Below, piece after piece: positions 7,278 through 15,819 of a stretch of 20,411 nucleotides of DNA. The DNA lies in assembly GCA_009927245.1 (NCBI GenBank), contig RFNI01000095.1, positions 1 to 20,411 on the forward strand, in the 5' to 3' direction. The position numbers and the translations under genes are program-made. Origin of the DNA: Actinomycetota bacterium. GTDB taxonomy: Bacteria; Actinomycetota; Actinomycetes; Actinomycetales; Microbacteriaceae. How positions within the stretch are numbered: the first letter of the stretch is position 1; every line of letters starts with the position of its first letter. The notes beneath the pieces were generated by a model, which saw only the letters and a list, made by a program, of their open reading frames with translations, was not told the DNA's origin and did no database searches.

Positions 7278-8866
7278 TGTCACTCAAGGTAAACGTCCAG
7301 GGTCTTGCAGCAGATGCTGTGAAGAGCACCATTGACGAGTTGGTTTCAAATCGTATTGCCAGCCGCATCGCAAACAAGGACTTCACAGTCTGGGGCAAGG
7401 AAGCTGAGTCAGAGTCAGCAATTCGTTTGGGTTGGGTGAACTCAGCAAGCGATTCTGCTCCCCTGATTCCAGAGATTCTTGCACTTCGCGAATCATTCCT
7501 AAGCGCTGGTGTAAACCGTTTTGTTCTTTGTGGCATGGGTGGCTCTTCGCTAGCTCCAGAAGTAATCACCAAGAACTACGGTGTTGAACTTGTTGTTCTA
7601 GATTCAACGGAGCCAGAGCAGGTTCTCAATGTGGTTGCTAAAGACATCGAAAGAACCGCAATCGTAGTTTCTTCTAAGTCTGGTTCAACCGTTGAGACTG
7701 ACTCACAGAAGAGAATCTTCGAAGAGGCTTTCACAAAGGCTGGCATCGAAAAGACTGAGCGAATCATCATCGTCACCGACCCAGGTTCTCCAATGGAAGC
7801 AGCTGCTAAGGCAGATGGCTACCGAATCTTCAATGCAGATCCAACAGTTGGTGGACGCTACTCAGCTCTAACCGCATTTGGTCTAGTTCCTTCGGGTCTT
7901 GCTGGTGCAAACATCGCAGAACTTGTTGGACAGGCTCAGTCAGTATCTGCACTCCTGTCTTCTGATGACTCATCTAACCCAGGCTTAGTCCTAGGTGCAG
8001 CGATGGCTAGAACTGCCGGTCTATCTACATACAAAGACAAGCTAGGTCTGCTAGCAGACTCTTCCCTACCTGGCTTTGGTGATTGGGCTGAACAGCTAAT
8101 CGCTGAATCAACAGGAAAAATCGACAAGGGTGTTTTGCCTGTTGTACTTGAAGCCAACAGCTTCGAAGTATCTGGAGAGCAGAAGGACCTATTGCTTGCG
8201 CATGTTTCTGCAACTAGAAACCCTTCAGGTGACCTGTCAGTAAGCGGCCCTCTCGGTGCACAGTTCCTTCTTTGGGAGTATGCAACCGTTGTCGCTGGTT
8301 ACCTACTTGGAGTTAACCCATTTGACCAGCCAGATGTTGAATCAGCAAAAATTGCCGCCCGTGGAATGTTGGAGCAGCGTGCTGCTATCTCATCCCCTGC
8401 ATTTGTTGACGGTGGCATTGAGGTTCGCGCTCTAAATCTAGATTTGTCTGCACACACAGACATCTCTTCTGCTGTTGCTGCACTTCTAGGTGAGCTTGCT
8501 GAAGATGGTTTCGTGTCTGTGCACGCATACCTAAACCGTGAGTCGGAACTTTCAGCAGAGCTACTACGCAATGCAGTTGCTAGCAAGACTTCTCGTCCAA
8601 CTACTTTTGGTTGGGCACCTAGATTCCTGCACTCAACTGGTCAGTATCACAAGGGTGGACCAAAGCAAGGTGTCTACTTGCAGTTGATCTCTAAGACTGA
8701 AACCGATGTTCAGGTACCAGGTAGAGACTTTACTCTTGGTGAACTGATTGCTTCTCAGGCTTCTGGTGACGCCAAGGTTCTTGCCGATCTAGGTAGACCG
8801 GTGTTGAGTTTGACTCTAAGCAACCCAATCTCTGATTACGCAGCAATTGTGAAGGCAATAGGTTAA
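7277..8866 (+). CDS. pgi: Glucose-6-phosphate isomerase
   Basis: Pgi interconverts glucose 6-phosphate and fructose 6-phosphate, joining glycolysis with the pentose phosphate pathway. The 529 residues contain a double SIS fold: FVLCGMGGSSLAPEV, the phosphate-binding SKSGST (133-138), DPTVGGRYSALTAFGLVPSG, the catalytic Glu in LIAESTGKIDKG (E277) and STGQYHKGGPKQG with His458. The gene overlaps tal by one base and is followed after 9 nt by zwf. The stop codon TAA runs into the zwf ribosome site (TAAGGA). Placing pgi inside the zwf operon is a known actinobacterial arrangement and puts the branch-point enzyme under the same transcript as the oxidative branch. Confidence 0.95.
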   Translation: MSLKVNVQGLAADAVKSTIDELVSNRIASRIANKDFTVWGKEAESESAIRLGWVNSASDSAPLIPEILALRESFLSAGVNRFVLCGMGGSSLAPEVITKNYGVELVVLDSTEPEQVLNVVAKDIERTAIVVSSKSGSTVETDSQKRIFEEAFTKAGIEKTERIIIVTDPGSPMEAAAKADGYRIFNADPTVGGRYSALTAFGLVPSGLAGANIAELVGQAQSVSALLSSDDSSNPGLVLGAAMARTAGLSTYKDKLGLLADSSLPGFGDWAEQLIAESTGKIDKGVLPVVLEANSFEVSGEQKDLLLAHVSATRNPSGDLSVSGPLGAQFLLWEYATVVAGYLLGVNPFDQPDVESAKIAARGMLEQRAAISSPAFVDGGIEVRALNLDLSAHTDISSAVAALLGELAEDGFVSVHAYLNRESELSAELLRNAVASKTSRPTTFGWAPRFLHSTGQYHKGGPKQGVYLQLISKTETDVQVPGRDFTLGELIASQASGDAKVLADLGRPVLSLTLSNPISDYAAIVKAIG

Positions 8867-8875
8867 GGAAAACAA

Positions 8876-10417
8876 TTGAGCCCTGTAAAGATAGCTCCTG
8901 GTCAAAACCCTCTACGTGATCCTGCAGATAGAAGACTTAACAGAATCGCAGGACCATCTGGTCTAATCATCTTCGGTGTTACCGGTGACCTAAGCCGTAA
9001 AAAGCTAATGCCTGCTGTTTACGACTTGGCTAACCGTGGATTACTTCCGCCAGGCTTCTCTCTCGTTGGTTTTGCAAGACGTGACTGGGAAGACCAAGAC
9101 TTCGGTCAGGTAGTGCACGATGCTGTTAGACAGTATGCGAGAACTCCGTGGAGCGAAGAAGTTTGGGCTCAGCTATCACAGGGAATCAGATTCGTATCTG
9201 GTGAATTCGGCGATGACGCGGCTTTTGACAAGCTAAGAGAAACCATCGAGACACTCGATGCAGAACGTGGCACCAACGGGAACCACGCTTTCTACCTCAG
9301 CATTCCCCCAAAGGCTTTCCCGCTTGTTACCCAGCAGCTTTCAAGATCAGGTTTGGCAGATCCAAAGCCTAACCAGTTCAGACGAGTTGTTATCGAGAAG
9401 CCTTTCGGTCACGACCTGCAGTCAGCTAGAGAACTCAACGAAGTAGTCGAGTCAGTTTTCCCTGCAGACTCAATCTTCCGTATCGACCACTACCTCGGTA
9501 AGGAGACTGTTCAAAACATTCTTGCTCTGAGATTCGCTAACCAGTTGTATGAACCACTTTGGAACAACAACTACATCGACCACGTTCAGATCACTATGGC
9601 TGAAGACATCGGTGTTGGTGGAAGAGCTGGTTACTACGATGGCATTGGTGCGGCTCGTGACGTTATTCAGAACCACTTGCTTCAGCTGCTTGCTCTAACA
9701 GCAATGGAAGAGCCTGTTTCATTCGATGCTGCTGATCTTCGCGCCGAAAAGGAAAAGGTGCTCTCTGCAGTTCGCCTTCCTGCTGATCTTGGTAAATACA
9801 CTGCTCGTGGTCAATACACCGGTGGTTGGCAGGGTGGCGAAAAGGTGGAGGGCTTCTTAGAAGAAGACGGCATGAACCCTAAGTCGGTAACAGAGACTTT
9901 CGCTGCAATGAGATTAGATATCAACACTCGCCGCTGGGCTGGCGTTCCGTTCTATCTTCGTGCTGGTAAGCGCTTAGGCAGAAGAGTTACTGAGATCGCA
10001 GTTGTTTTCAAGCGAGTACCTAAGCAGATATTTGGCGAATCACAGACATCAGCACTGGGCCAAAACGCTTTGGTTATCCGTGTTCAGCCAGATGAGGGTG
10101 TCACCATCAGATTTGGTTCTAAGGTTCCTGGCGTTGGTATGCAGGTTAGAGATGTGACTATGGACTTCGGTTACGGCCACGCCTTTACCGAGGCATCTCC
10201 TGAAGCGTACGAACGTTTAATTCTTGACGTTCTTCTAGGTGATCCACCGCTATTCCCAAGACACGAGGAAGTTGAACTCTCTTGGAAGATTCTTGACCCA
10301 ATTGAAGAATTCTGGGCAAAGGCTGGAAAGCCTGAGCCTTATCGCCCTGGCACATGGGGTCCAGCTTCGGCTGACCGCATGATGGCTATCGACGGCAGAG
10401 CTTGGAGAAGACCATGA
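8876..10417 (+). CDS. zwf: Glucose-6-phosphate 1-dehydrogenase
   Basis: Zwf oxidises glucose 6-phosphate to 6-phosphogluconolactone with reduction of NADP(H), the first step of the oxidative pentose phosphate pathway. The 513 residues show the nucleotide-binding GVTGDLSRKK (from G34), the substrate-binding motif RIDHYLGKE (202-210) and EPLWNNNYIDHVQI. The N-terminal NPLRDPADRRLNRIAGPSG is the actinobacterial style. The start is TTG 8876, preceded by AAGGA that overlaps the pgi stop; no ATG fits as well. The stop overlaps the opcA start (ATGA). In actinobacteria OpcA is needed for Zwf activity, which agrees with the tight coupling. Confidence 0.96.
   Translation: MSPVKIAPGQNPLRDPADRRLNRIAGPSGLIIFGVTGDLSRKKLMPAVYDLANRGLLPPGFSLVGFARRDWEDQDFGQVVHDAVRQYARTPWSEEVWAQLSQGIRFVSGEFGDDAAFDKLRETIETLDAERGTNGNHAFYLSIPPKAFPLVTQQLSRSGLADPKPNQFRRVVIEKPFGHDLQSARELNEVVESVFPADSIFRIDHYLGKETVQNILALRFANQLYEPLWNNNYIDHVQITMAEDIGVGGRAGYYDGIGAARDVIQNHLLQLLALTAMEEPVSFDAADLRAEKEKVLSAVRLPADLGKYTARGQYTGGWQGGEKVEGFLEEDGMNPKSVTETFAAMRLDINTRRWAGVPFYLRAGKRLGRRVTEIAVVFKRVPKQIFGESQTSALGQNALVIRVQPDEGVTIRFGSKVPGVGMQVRDVTMDFGYGHAFTEASPEAYERLILDVLLGDPPLFPRHEEVELSWKILDPIEEFWAKAGKPEPYRPGTWGPASADRMMAIDGRAWRRP
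10404..10407 (+). promoter_or_regulatory. Ribosome binding site of opcA
   Basis: GGAG lies 6 nt before ATG 10414, inside the 3' end of zwf. It favours ATG 10414 over the in-frame TTG at 10402. Confidence 0.6.
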
Positions 10418-11370
10418 TCAAAGACTTACCAAATACAACAATCTCTAAGGTCTCTAAAGAACTCGTTCAGATTCGTGAAGAAGGTGGCGCTGTTGCACTT
10501 GGACGCGTGCTAACTCTTCTTATTGAGACTGACTTCAAAGATCTTGAGGAATCGATTCTCGCTGCGAACGAGGCATCGAGAGCGCACCCATGTCGAATCA
10601 TTGTTCTTGCTAACAATGAAAAGGCAACCAAGCAGTCAAGGCTAGACGCTGAGATTCGTGTTGGTGGAGACGCTGGTGCTTCAGAAGTAATCGTTCTAAA
10701 GGCCTACGGAGAAGCTTCAAGCGATCCTGAGTCTCTAGTTACCGGTCTATTACTTCCAGATGCTCCTGTGGTTGCTTGGTGGCCAGGTATAGCTCCTGCT
10801 AAGCCATCGACCTCTGCTATCGGGCGTATTGCACAGCGAAGAATCACAGATGCTGCCGCACAAAAAGATCCACACGCTTGGTTATCTAACCTTGCGAAGA
10901 ACTACGCTCCAGGCGACAGCGACTTCGCTTGGACCAGATTGACTCTTTGGCGAGCACAGTTGGCTGCAATACTTGACCAGCCACCTTATGACCCAGTTAC
11001 AGCTGTTGTCGTAACCGGCGCAGTTGACTCCCCTAGCACCGATCTATTGGCAGCCTGGCTTGAACTGAAGTTGAAGGTCGAAGTCAGCTTGGTTAGAACT
11101 GTTAGAGGTAAAGCAGTTGCTGGTATCAAGGGTGTGAAGCTAGTTCGCAAGTCCGGAGACATCGAAATCGTTCGCCATGTTCCAGATATTGCAACACTTA
11201 TCCAGCCAGCTCAACCGACTAGAGACATTAGCCTTCCTAGAAGATCGCGCCGTGACTGCCTGATTGAAGATCTTCGTCGCTTGGATAGTGATGACGCATT
11301 CGGAAAGTTGATCACCAAGGGATTTGGCACCAATCGCCAAGCACCAAAGGTTTCAAGCCAAAAGAAGTAG
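10414..11370 (+). CDS. opcA: Glucose-6-phosphate dehydrogenase assembly protein OpcA
   Basis: OpcA is required for assembly and redox control of glucose-6-phosphate dehydrogenase in actinobacteria and cyanobacteria. The 318 residues contain typical segments: GRVLTLLIETD, ANEASRAHPCRIIVL, AEIRVGGDAGASEVIVLKAYG, GLLLPDAPVVAWWPG and YAPGDSDFAWTRLTLWR. The position right after zwf with a 4-nt overlap supports the assignment. It has no membrane segment and no catalytic motif. It ends with a basic tail (KVSSQKK), and pgl starts 2 nt after the stop. Confidence 0.93.
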   Translation: MIKDLPNTTISKVSKELVQIREEGGAVALGRVLTLLIETDFKDLEESILAANEASRAHPCRIIVLANNEKATKQSRLDAEIRVGGDAGASEVIVLKAYGEASSDPESLVTGLLLPDAPVVAWWPGIAPAKPSTSAIGRIAQRRITDAAAQKDPHAWLSNLAKNYAPGDSDFAWTRLTLWRAQLAAILDQPPYDPVTAVVVTGAVDSPSTDLLAAWLELKLKVEVSLVRTVRGKAVAGIKGVKLVRKSGDIEIVRHVPDIATLIQPAQPTRDISLPRRSRRDCLIEDLRRLDSDDAFGKLITKGFGTNRQAPKVSSQKK

Positions 11371-11372
11371 TC

Positions 11373-12113
11373 ATGGAAACCTCTACCGAAATCAGAAGAG
11401 CAGCTAATGGTCAAGAAGTTGCTCAATTAGCAGCTCGAGAAATAATCGAGACTCTCGAGCAGGCTTTGGCAAACAAGCCTGTCGTGAATGTTGCGCTCAC
11501 TGGAGGGACTGTTGGTATCTTGACTCTCGCAGTGTTGGCTGAACAGCCTGATCTGTCTCGATTAGATCTCTCTAGAGTTCACTTCTGGTGGGGTGACGAG
11601 AGATATGTTGAAAGCACCAGTTCAGATAGAAATGCTAACCAAGCAAGAGCGGCGTTCTTCGACAAAGTAGCTGTCTCAGAAGATAACATCCATGAGTTTC
11701 CTGCAGCTGATGTTTCAGGGGATCTCTTGACTGGAAAGAAAGTATTTGAAGAAGCACTGGTCAAACACTTTGGATCTGGGCTCCCGGTTTTTGATCTAAC
11801 TATTCTTGGTATGGGGCCTGATGGCCACATTGCATCCCTCTTCCCAAGTCATGAGGAACTTTCTGTTGGTGAAGTGGTTGTTGCTGAAAGCAATTCTCCT
11901 AAGCCTCCTGCTGAGCGCTTGAGTTTGAGCTTTGATGTTCTAAATGCTTCAGCGAAGATCATTTTCGTTGTTTCTGGTTTAGATAAATCAGCTGCAGTTA
12001 CAGCAGTTCACACTGATGAGAATTGTGAATTACCTGCTGCCAAAATTCAGGCACAGAGTGAAACCATTTGGTTTATCGACCAGGCTGCTGGTCAAGAATT
12101 TTGGAGCTGCTAA
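11373..12113 (+). CDS. pgl: 6-phosphogluconolactonase
   Basis: Pgl hydrolyses 6-phosphogluconolactone to 6-phosphogluconate, the second oxidative pentose phosphate step. The 246 residues match the DevB/SOL-type family: NVALTGGTVGILTL (substrate phosphate loop), VHFWWGDERYV with SSDRNANQARAAFFD, and FDLTILGMGPDGHIASLFP. It is the last gene of the operon that begins at tkt. No gnd follows, so 6-phosphogluconate dehydrogenase must be encoded elsewhere. The TAA stop (12111-12113) overlaps the rbpA stop on the other strand, leaving no space for a separate terminator. Confidence 0.95.
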   Translation: METSTEIRRAANGQEVAQLAAREIIETLEQALANKPVVNVALTGGTVGILTLAVLAEQPDLSRLDLSRVHFWWGDERYVESTSSDRNANQARAAFFDKVAVSEDNIHEFPAADVSGDLLTGKKVFEEALVKHFGSGLPVFDLTILGMGPDGHIASLFPSHEELSVGEVVVAESNSPKPPAERLSLSFDVLNASAKIIFVVSGLDKSAAVTAVHTDENCELPAAKIQAQSETIWFIDQAAGQEFWSC

Positions 12114-12130
12114 GCCTTTTTGGTCTTAGC
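12109..12130. other. Stem-loop at the pgl/rbpA convergent junction
   Basis: GCTAAG (12109-12114) and CTTAGC (12125-12130) form a perfect 6-bp inverted repeat spanning both stop codons. CC and GG inside can extend the stem around a T5 loop with a single bulge. No T-tract follows on either strand, so a standard intrinsic terminator is not supported, though it is the only candidate element at this junction. Confidence 0.3.
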
Positions 12131-12517
12131 GGCTTTCTTAGCCTCAGCTTTAGCTTCAGCTAGCAAGCGCTCTCTTCTCTCACGCACGGCAGCAACTGCC
12201 TCTTCTAGAAGTTCTTTCGCTTCAGCTGCTGTGCGACGTTCCTTAACGTAGGCAAGATGAGTCTTATATGGTTCGTGCTTAGCTATCTGAGGTGGGTTGT
12301 CTTTATCTAAACCTGAAGGCAGACCACAGTGTGGGCAATCTAGTTCGTTAGGAAGTTCTGCTGCATCTACGCTCGCTGCGAAAGATGGGCTGAATGAGTG
12401 GTTGTTGAAGCAATAAAAAGTCCTTGTGATCTTTTCTGCTTGAAAGCCGTTATCTTGCTCTCCCATTGGACCAGCGCCAACTCGAGAACCCCTGATTGCT
12501 GCTCCGTTACCGCTCAA
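12110..12517 (-). CDS. rbpA: RNA polymerase-binding protein RbpA
   Basis: RbpA is an actinobacterial protein that binds the sigma subunit and stabilises open promoter complexes. The 135 residues show IRGSRVGAG at the N-terminus, a zinc-type set C36, H40, C61 and C64 (YCFNNH and DCPHCG), equivalent to the zinc ligands of Streptomyces RbpA, then AKHEPYKTHLAYVKERRT leading into the sigma-interaction helix. The C-terminus extends into an Ala/Lys/Glu-rich tail (about 120-135). The start is TTG 12517, only 3 nt after the secG stop; this start keeps the conserved N-terminus. The ribosome site is weak, so coupling to secG translation is likely. It is the last gene of the minus-strand run. Confidence 0.92.
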   Translation of the reverse strand: MSGNGAAIRGSRVGAGPMGEQDNGFQAEKITRTFYCFNNHSFSPSFAASVDAAELPNELDCPHCGLPSGLDKDNPPQIAKHEPYKTHLAYVKERRTAAEAKELLEEAVAAVRERRERLLAEAKAEAKKAAKTKKA

Positions 12518-12520
12518 GGG

Positions 12521-12769
12521 TTACGCCCAAGAATAGGTTGATGCTAGACCCAGTATCACAATAGTGACCACCCAGACCAGACCAAGGATTACGGTGATTC
12601 GGTTTAGGTTACGCTCTGCAACTCCTGAAGATGACATTGTGGTGTTGATTCCGCCACCGAACATGTCGCTGAGGCCTCCACCGCGACCCTTGTGAAGAAG
12701 GATCAGTAGGGTTAGCAGCAAGCTGGTAACTCCAAGCAGAATTCTTAGAGCAATGAAAATACCGGTCAT
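12521..12769 (-). CDS. secG: SecG, protein translocase subunit
   Basis: SecG is the small accessory subunit of the SecYEG channel in the cytoplasmic membrane. The 82 residues have two hydrophobic helices (about 5-25 and 57-77) joined by the conserved segment LLHKGRGGGLSDMFGGG. The length and the position between tpiA and rbpA match actinobacterial practice. The start is ATG 12769; 47 nt separate it from the tpiA stop, with a stem-loop between. Confidence 0.93.
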   Translation of the reverse strand: MTGIFIALRILLGVTSLLLTLLILLHKGRGGGLSDMFGGGINTTMSSSGVAERNLNRITVILGLVWVVTIVILGLASTYSWA

Positions 12770-12792
12770 TTGTGAACTTTCGTCAGTTATTA

Positions 12793-12814
12793 GGCTAAAA
12801 AACCTTGCTTAGCC
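12793..12814 (-). other. Stem-loop between tpiA and secG
   Basis: GGCTAA (12793-12798) and TTAGCC (12809-12814) form a 6-bp stem with a 10-nt loop, just after the tpiA stop. In the transcript the U-run falls in the loop and descending arm, not after the stem, so it is not a classical terminator. It may be a processing or attenuation element. Confidence 0.3.
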
Positions 12815-12816
12815 AA

Positions 12817-13605
12817 TTATAAGGTCAGGTGCTTTAGAAAACGGGCGATGCCAGAGAACTCATCAACGTCTAGGCTGGCCCCACCAACCAAAACTCCATC
12901 AACTTCAGGGCTTTTTAGGAAGCCAGCAACGTTAGCTGCCTTTACTGAGCCTCCGTAGAGAATCCTTGTTGATTGGGCTATTTCAGCGCTAAAAGCCTCT
13001 GAAATGGCCTCTCTAATCTTCAAAGCAACGCTTGCAGCCTGCTCAGGGGTAGCGATCTGACCGGTGCCAATAGCCCAGACCGGCTCATAAGCCACAATGA
13101 ACTCCCCTAGCTTCTCGTGCCCTGCAAGAGCAGCCAAAATCTGTCTAACCGGAACTGCTGAAGGACCTTCAGCTTCCAGTTCCTCTAGAGTCTCACCAAC
13201 GCAGATAACTGGGATTAGTCCGTGCTTGAAGGAAGCAGATACCTTTGCCTGGATGACTTCGTCAGTTTCGTTGTGAAAAGAACGACGCTCTGAGTGACCA
13301 ACCAGAACATACTTTGCATCAAGCTTCTTTAGGAATGCTCCTGAGATCTCACCAGTGTATGCGCCTGTGTCAAACTTGCTTAGATCCTGAGCACCTAGCT
13401 TGATTTCAAACTTCTCTGCATCAATCAGGGTCTGAACACTTCTCAGGTCAGTGAAAGGAGGGAATACTGCAACCTCGGTCTTTGAGTAATCGTGATTAGC
13501 GTCACTCAGTGTCCAAGACAGCTTTTGCACCAAAGCGATTGCTTGCTGGTGGTCTAGGTTCATCTTCCAGTTACCCGCAATAAACGGAACGCGCTCAATT
13601 GTCAT
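12817..13605 (-). CDS. tpiA: Triose-phosphate isomerase
   Basis: TpiA interconverts dihydroxyacetone phosphate and glyceraldehyde 3-phosphate in glycolysis. The 262 residues contain all catalytic parts: N12 and K14 in GNWKMN, H104 in GHSERRSF, E174 in AYEPVWAIGTG and the phosphate-binding YGGSVK. ATG 13605 overlaps the pgk stop by 4 nt (ATGA), so it is translationally coupled to pgk. No anomalies were seen. Confidence 0.97.
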   Translation of the reverse strand: MTIERVPFIAGNWKMNLDHQQAIALVQKLSWTLSDANHDYSKTEVAVFPPFTDLRSVQTLIDAEKFEIKLGAQDLSKFDTGAYTGEISGAFLKKLDAKYVLVGHSERRSFHNETDEVIQAKVSASFKHGLIPVICVGETLEELEAEGPSAVPVRQILAALAGHEKLGEFIVAYEPVWAIGTGQIATPEQAASVALKIREAISEAFSAEIAQSTRILYGGSVKAANVAGFLKSPEVDGVLVGGASLDVDEFSGIARFLKHLTL

Positions 13606-14804
13606 CGCAATACTTCCAAACCAGGCATAGCCTTACCTTCTAGGAACTCGAGGCTAGCTCCGCCTCCAGTTGAAATGTGTGAAAACATGTTGTCCTCAAA
13701 GCCAAGTGCACGAACAGCTGCCGCAGAGTCTCCTCCACCAACAACAGATAGTCCCTGAACTTGAGTTAGAGCTTCAGCAACAACGCGTGTTCCGTTAGCA
13801 AAGTTCTCATATTCAAATACACCCATAGGGCCATTCCAGAACACGGTCTGTGACGACTTGATGACTTCAGCAAATGCTTTAGCGCTCTCAGGGCCAATGT
13901 CTAGGCCTAGACCTGTTGCTCCAAAAGCACTCTCTTCGATTGCATCAGCTGCTGTTACAACATGGTCTGCATCTGCACCGAACTTGCTAGCTACAACGAT
14001 GTCGGTTGGAAGAACAACCTTCACACCCAACTCTTCAGCCTTAGCAAGGTATCCGCGAACAGTTTCAATCTGGTCTGTTTCAAGAAGGCTTGAACCTACC
14101 TTGTGACCCAGTGCTGCGAGGAAAGTGAAAACCATTCCACCACCGACCAAAAGTGAATCAACATTTGGTAGCAGGTGATCGATAACACCGAGTTTGTCTG
14201 AAACCTTAGAACCGCCGAGGATTACTGTGTATGGACGAGCTGGGTTTGTGGTTAGACCTTCTAGAACACCTAGTTCACGCTCAATTAGAAGTCCTGCGTA
14301 GCTAGGAAGAAGCTTCTCTAGATCGTAAACAGAAGCCTGCTTACGGTGCACAACACCAAAACCATCGCTGACTACTGAGTCTCCTAGTTCTGCAAGTTGC
14401 TTAGCAAAAGCCTGACGCTCGTCATCGCTCTTCGCTGTCTCACCCGCGTTGAATCTAAGGTTCTCAAGTACTAGGACGTTGCCGCTCGGAAGCGCTGCAA
14501 CTGCATCCTTGGCGCTCTGACCAACAGTGTCAGTTGCGAATGCGACTTCTTGTCCAAGTACTTCTCCAAGACGTTTAGCAACAGGCTCTAGAGAGTACTT
14601 GAGGTTTACTTCACCATCTGGTCTACCCAGGTGGCTAACGATGATTACCTTGGCATCTCTAGCTAGCAACTCTTTGATTGTTGGAACAGAGGCAATGATT
14701 CTTCCGTCGTCTGCGATCCTTGAACCATCTAGTGGAACGTTTAGATCACAGCGAAGGATTACCCTCTGCCCTGCAATGTCAGGTAGGTCTTTGAGTGTGC
14801 GCAT
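13602..14804 (-). CDS. pgk: Phosphoglycerate kinase
   Basis: Pgk transfers the phosphate of 1,3-bisphosphoglycerate to ADP, the first ATP-yielding step of glycolysis. The 400 residues are of standard length. Motifs are ILRCDLNVPLDG, VSHLGRPDGE, LENLRFNAGE, FGVVHRKQASVYDL, the TVILGGSKVSDK hinge region, FWNGPMGVFEYENFA and SVVGGGDSAAAV. The actinobacterial VSDGFGVVHRKQAS variant is present. The start ATG 14804 follows the gap stop by 4 nt. Confidence 0.97.
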   Translation of the reverse strand: MRTLKDLPDIAGQRVILRCDLNVPLDGSRIADDGRIIASVPTIKELLARDAKVIIVSHLGRPDGEVNLKYSLEPVAKRLGEVLGQEVAFATDTVGQSAKDAVAALPSGNVLVLENLRFNAGETAKSDDERQAFAKQLAELGDSVVSDGFGVVHRKQASVYDLEKLLPSYAGLLIERELGVLEGLTTNPARPYTVILGGSKVSDKLGVIDHLLPNVDSLLVGGGMVFTFLAALGHKVGSSLLETDQIETVRGYLAKAEELGVKVVLPTDIVVASKFGADADHVVTAADAIEESAFGATGLGLDIGPESAKAFAEVIKSSQTVFWNGPMGVFEYENFANGTRVVAEALTQVQGLSVVGGGDSAAAVRALGFEDNMFSHISTGGGASLEFLEGKAMPGLEVLR

Positions 14805-14808
14805 CTAT

Positions 14809-15819
14809 TTAGAGTTTGCTTGCAACAAGCTCTGTTAGGTCAACTAGACGGTTTGAGTAACCCCACTCGTTGTCGTACCAAGAAGAAATCTTGACGGTGG
14901 TTCCACCAACGACGCGAACTAGACCTGCATCAAAGATTGATGAGTGTGGGTCAGTAACGATGTCGCTTGAAACGATCTCGTCTTCGGTGTACTTCAATAT
15001 TCCCTTTAGTGGACCGGATGCAGCTGCTGCCTTGTAAGCAGCCTTGATCTCTTCAACGGTAACTTCCTTAGCTGAAACCAAAGTTAGGTCAGTGATAGAC
15101 CCGGTTGGAACTGGAACTCGAAGTGCGAAACCATCCAACTTGCCCTTTAGCTCTGGAAGAACTAGACCGATTGCCTTAGCTGCTCCAGTAGATGAAGGAA
15201 CAATGTTGATGCCAGCTGCACGTGCACGACGTAGGTCAGAGTGTGGGCCATCCTGTAGGTTCTGGTCAGCTGTGTATGCGTGAACAGTTGTCATTAGTCC
15301 GTTTACGATACCGAAAGCATCGTTGAAGACCTTAGCCAAAGGAGCTAGACAGTTAGTTGTACATGAAGCGTTAGAGATGATGTGGTGGTTAGCTGGGTCG
15401 TATAGGTGCTCGTTGACACCAATTACGAAAGTTGCGTCGTCACCAGTTGCTGGTGCAGAAATGATCACCTTCTTTGCACCTGCTTCAATGTGCTTGATGG
15501 CATCCTTAGCGTCGGTGAAACGACCGGTTGATTCGATAACAATGTCAACACCAAGATCTCCCCAACCTAGGTTTGCTGGGTCACGCTCTGCAAGAACCTT
15601 GATGACCTGTCCACCAACGATGATGTTCTGTCCATCAACGGTGACGTCCTGGTTTAGGCGACCTGTTACAGAGTCATACTTCAGTAGGTGAGCTAGAGCT
15701 TTAGGGTCGCTCAAGTCGTTTACAGCAACGATTTCTAGATCAGTGCCCTTCTCTAGTTCTGCTCGAAGAAAGTTACGTCCGATACGTCCAAAACCATTGA
15801 TTCCAACGCGAGTGGTCAT
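14809..15819 (-). CDS. gap: Glyceraldehyde-3-phosphate dehydrogenase, type I
   Basis: Gap oxidises glyceraldehyde 3-phosphate with NAD+ and phosphate. The 336 residues show the Rossmann motif VGINGFGRIGR, VNDL (34-36 region, NAD-type), and the catalytic Cys153 in SNASCTTNCLAPL. Later segments TVHAYTADQNLQDGPHSDLRRAR, PSSTGAAKAIG and SWYDNEWGYSNR are all conserved. ATG 15819 has GGAG 5 nt upstream. Ninety-five nucleotides separate it from sodA, the largest gap in the minus-strand run, so gap-pgk-tpiA-secG-rbpA may have its own promoter there. Confidence 0.97.
   Translation of the reverse strand: MTTRVGINGFGRIGRNFLRAELEKGTDLEIVAVNDLSDPKALAHLLKYDSVTGRLNQDVTVDGQNIIVGGQVIKVLAERDPANLGWGDLGVDIVIESTGRFTDAKDAIKHIEAGAKKVIISAPATGDDATFVIGVNEHLYDPANHHIISNASCTTNCLAPLAKVFNDAFGIVNGLMTTVHAYTADQNLQDGPHSDLRRARAAGINIVPSSTGAAKAIGLVLPELKGKLDGFALRVPVPTGSITDLTLVSAKEVTVEEIKAAYKAAAASGPLKGILKYTEDEIVSSDIVTDPHSSIFDAGLVRVVGGTTVKISSWYDNEWGYSNRLVDLTELVASKL

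Noticed and set aside
7219..7572. Long antisense open frame opposite pgi/tal
   Set aside because: It is a shadow of the well-conserved tal and pgi reading frames, with no family resemblance and no ribosome site.
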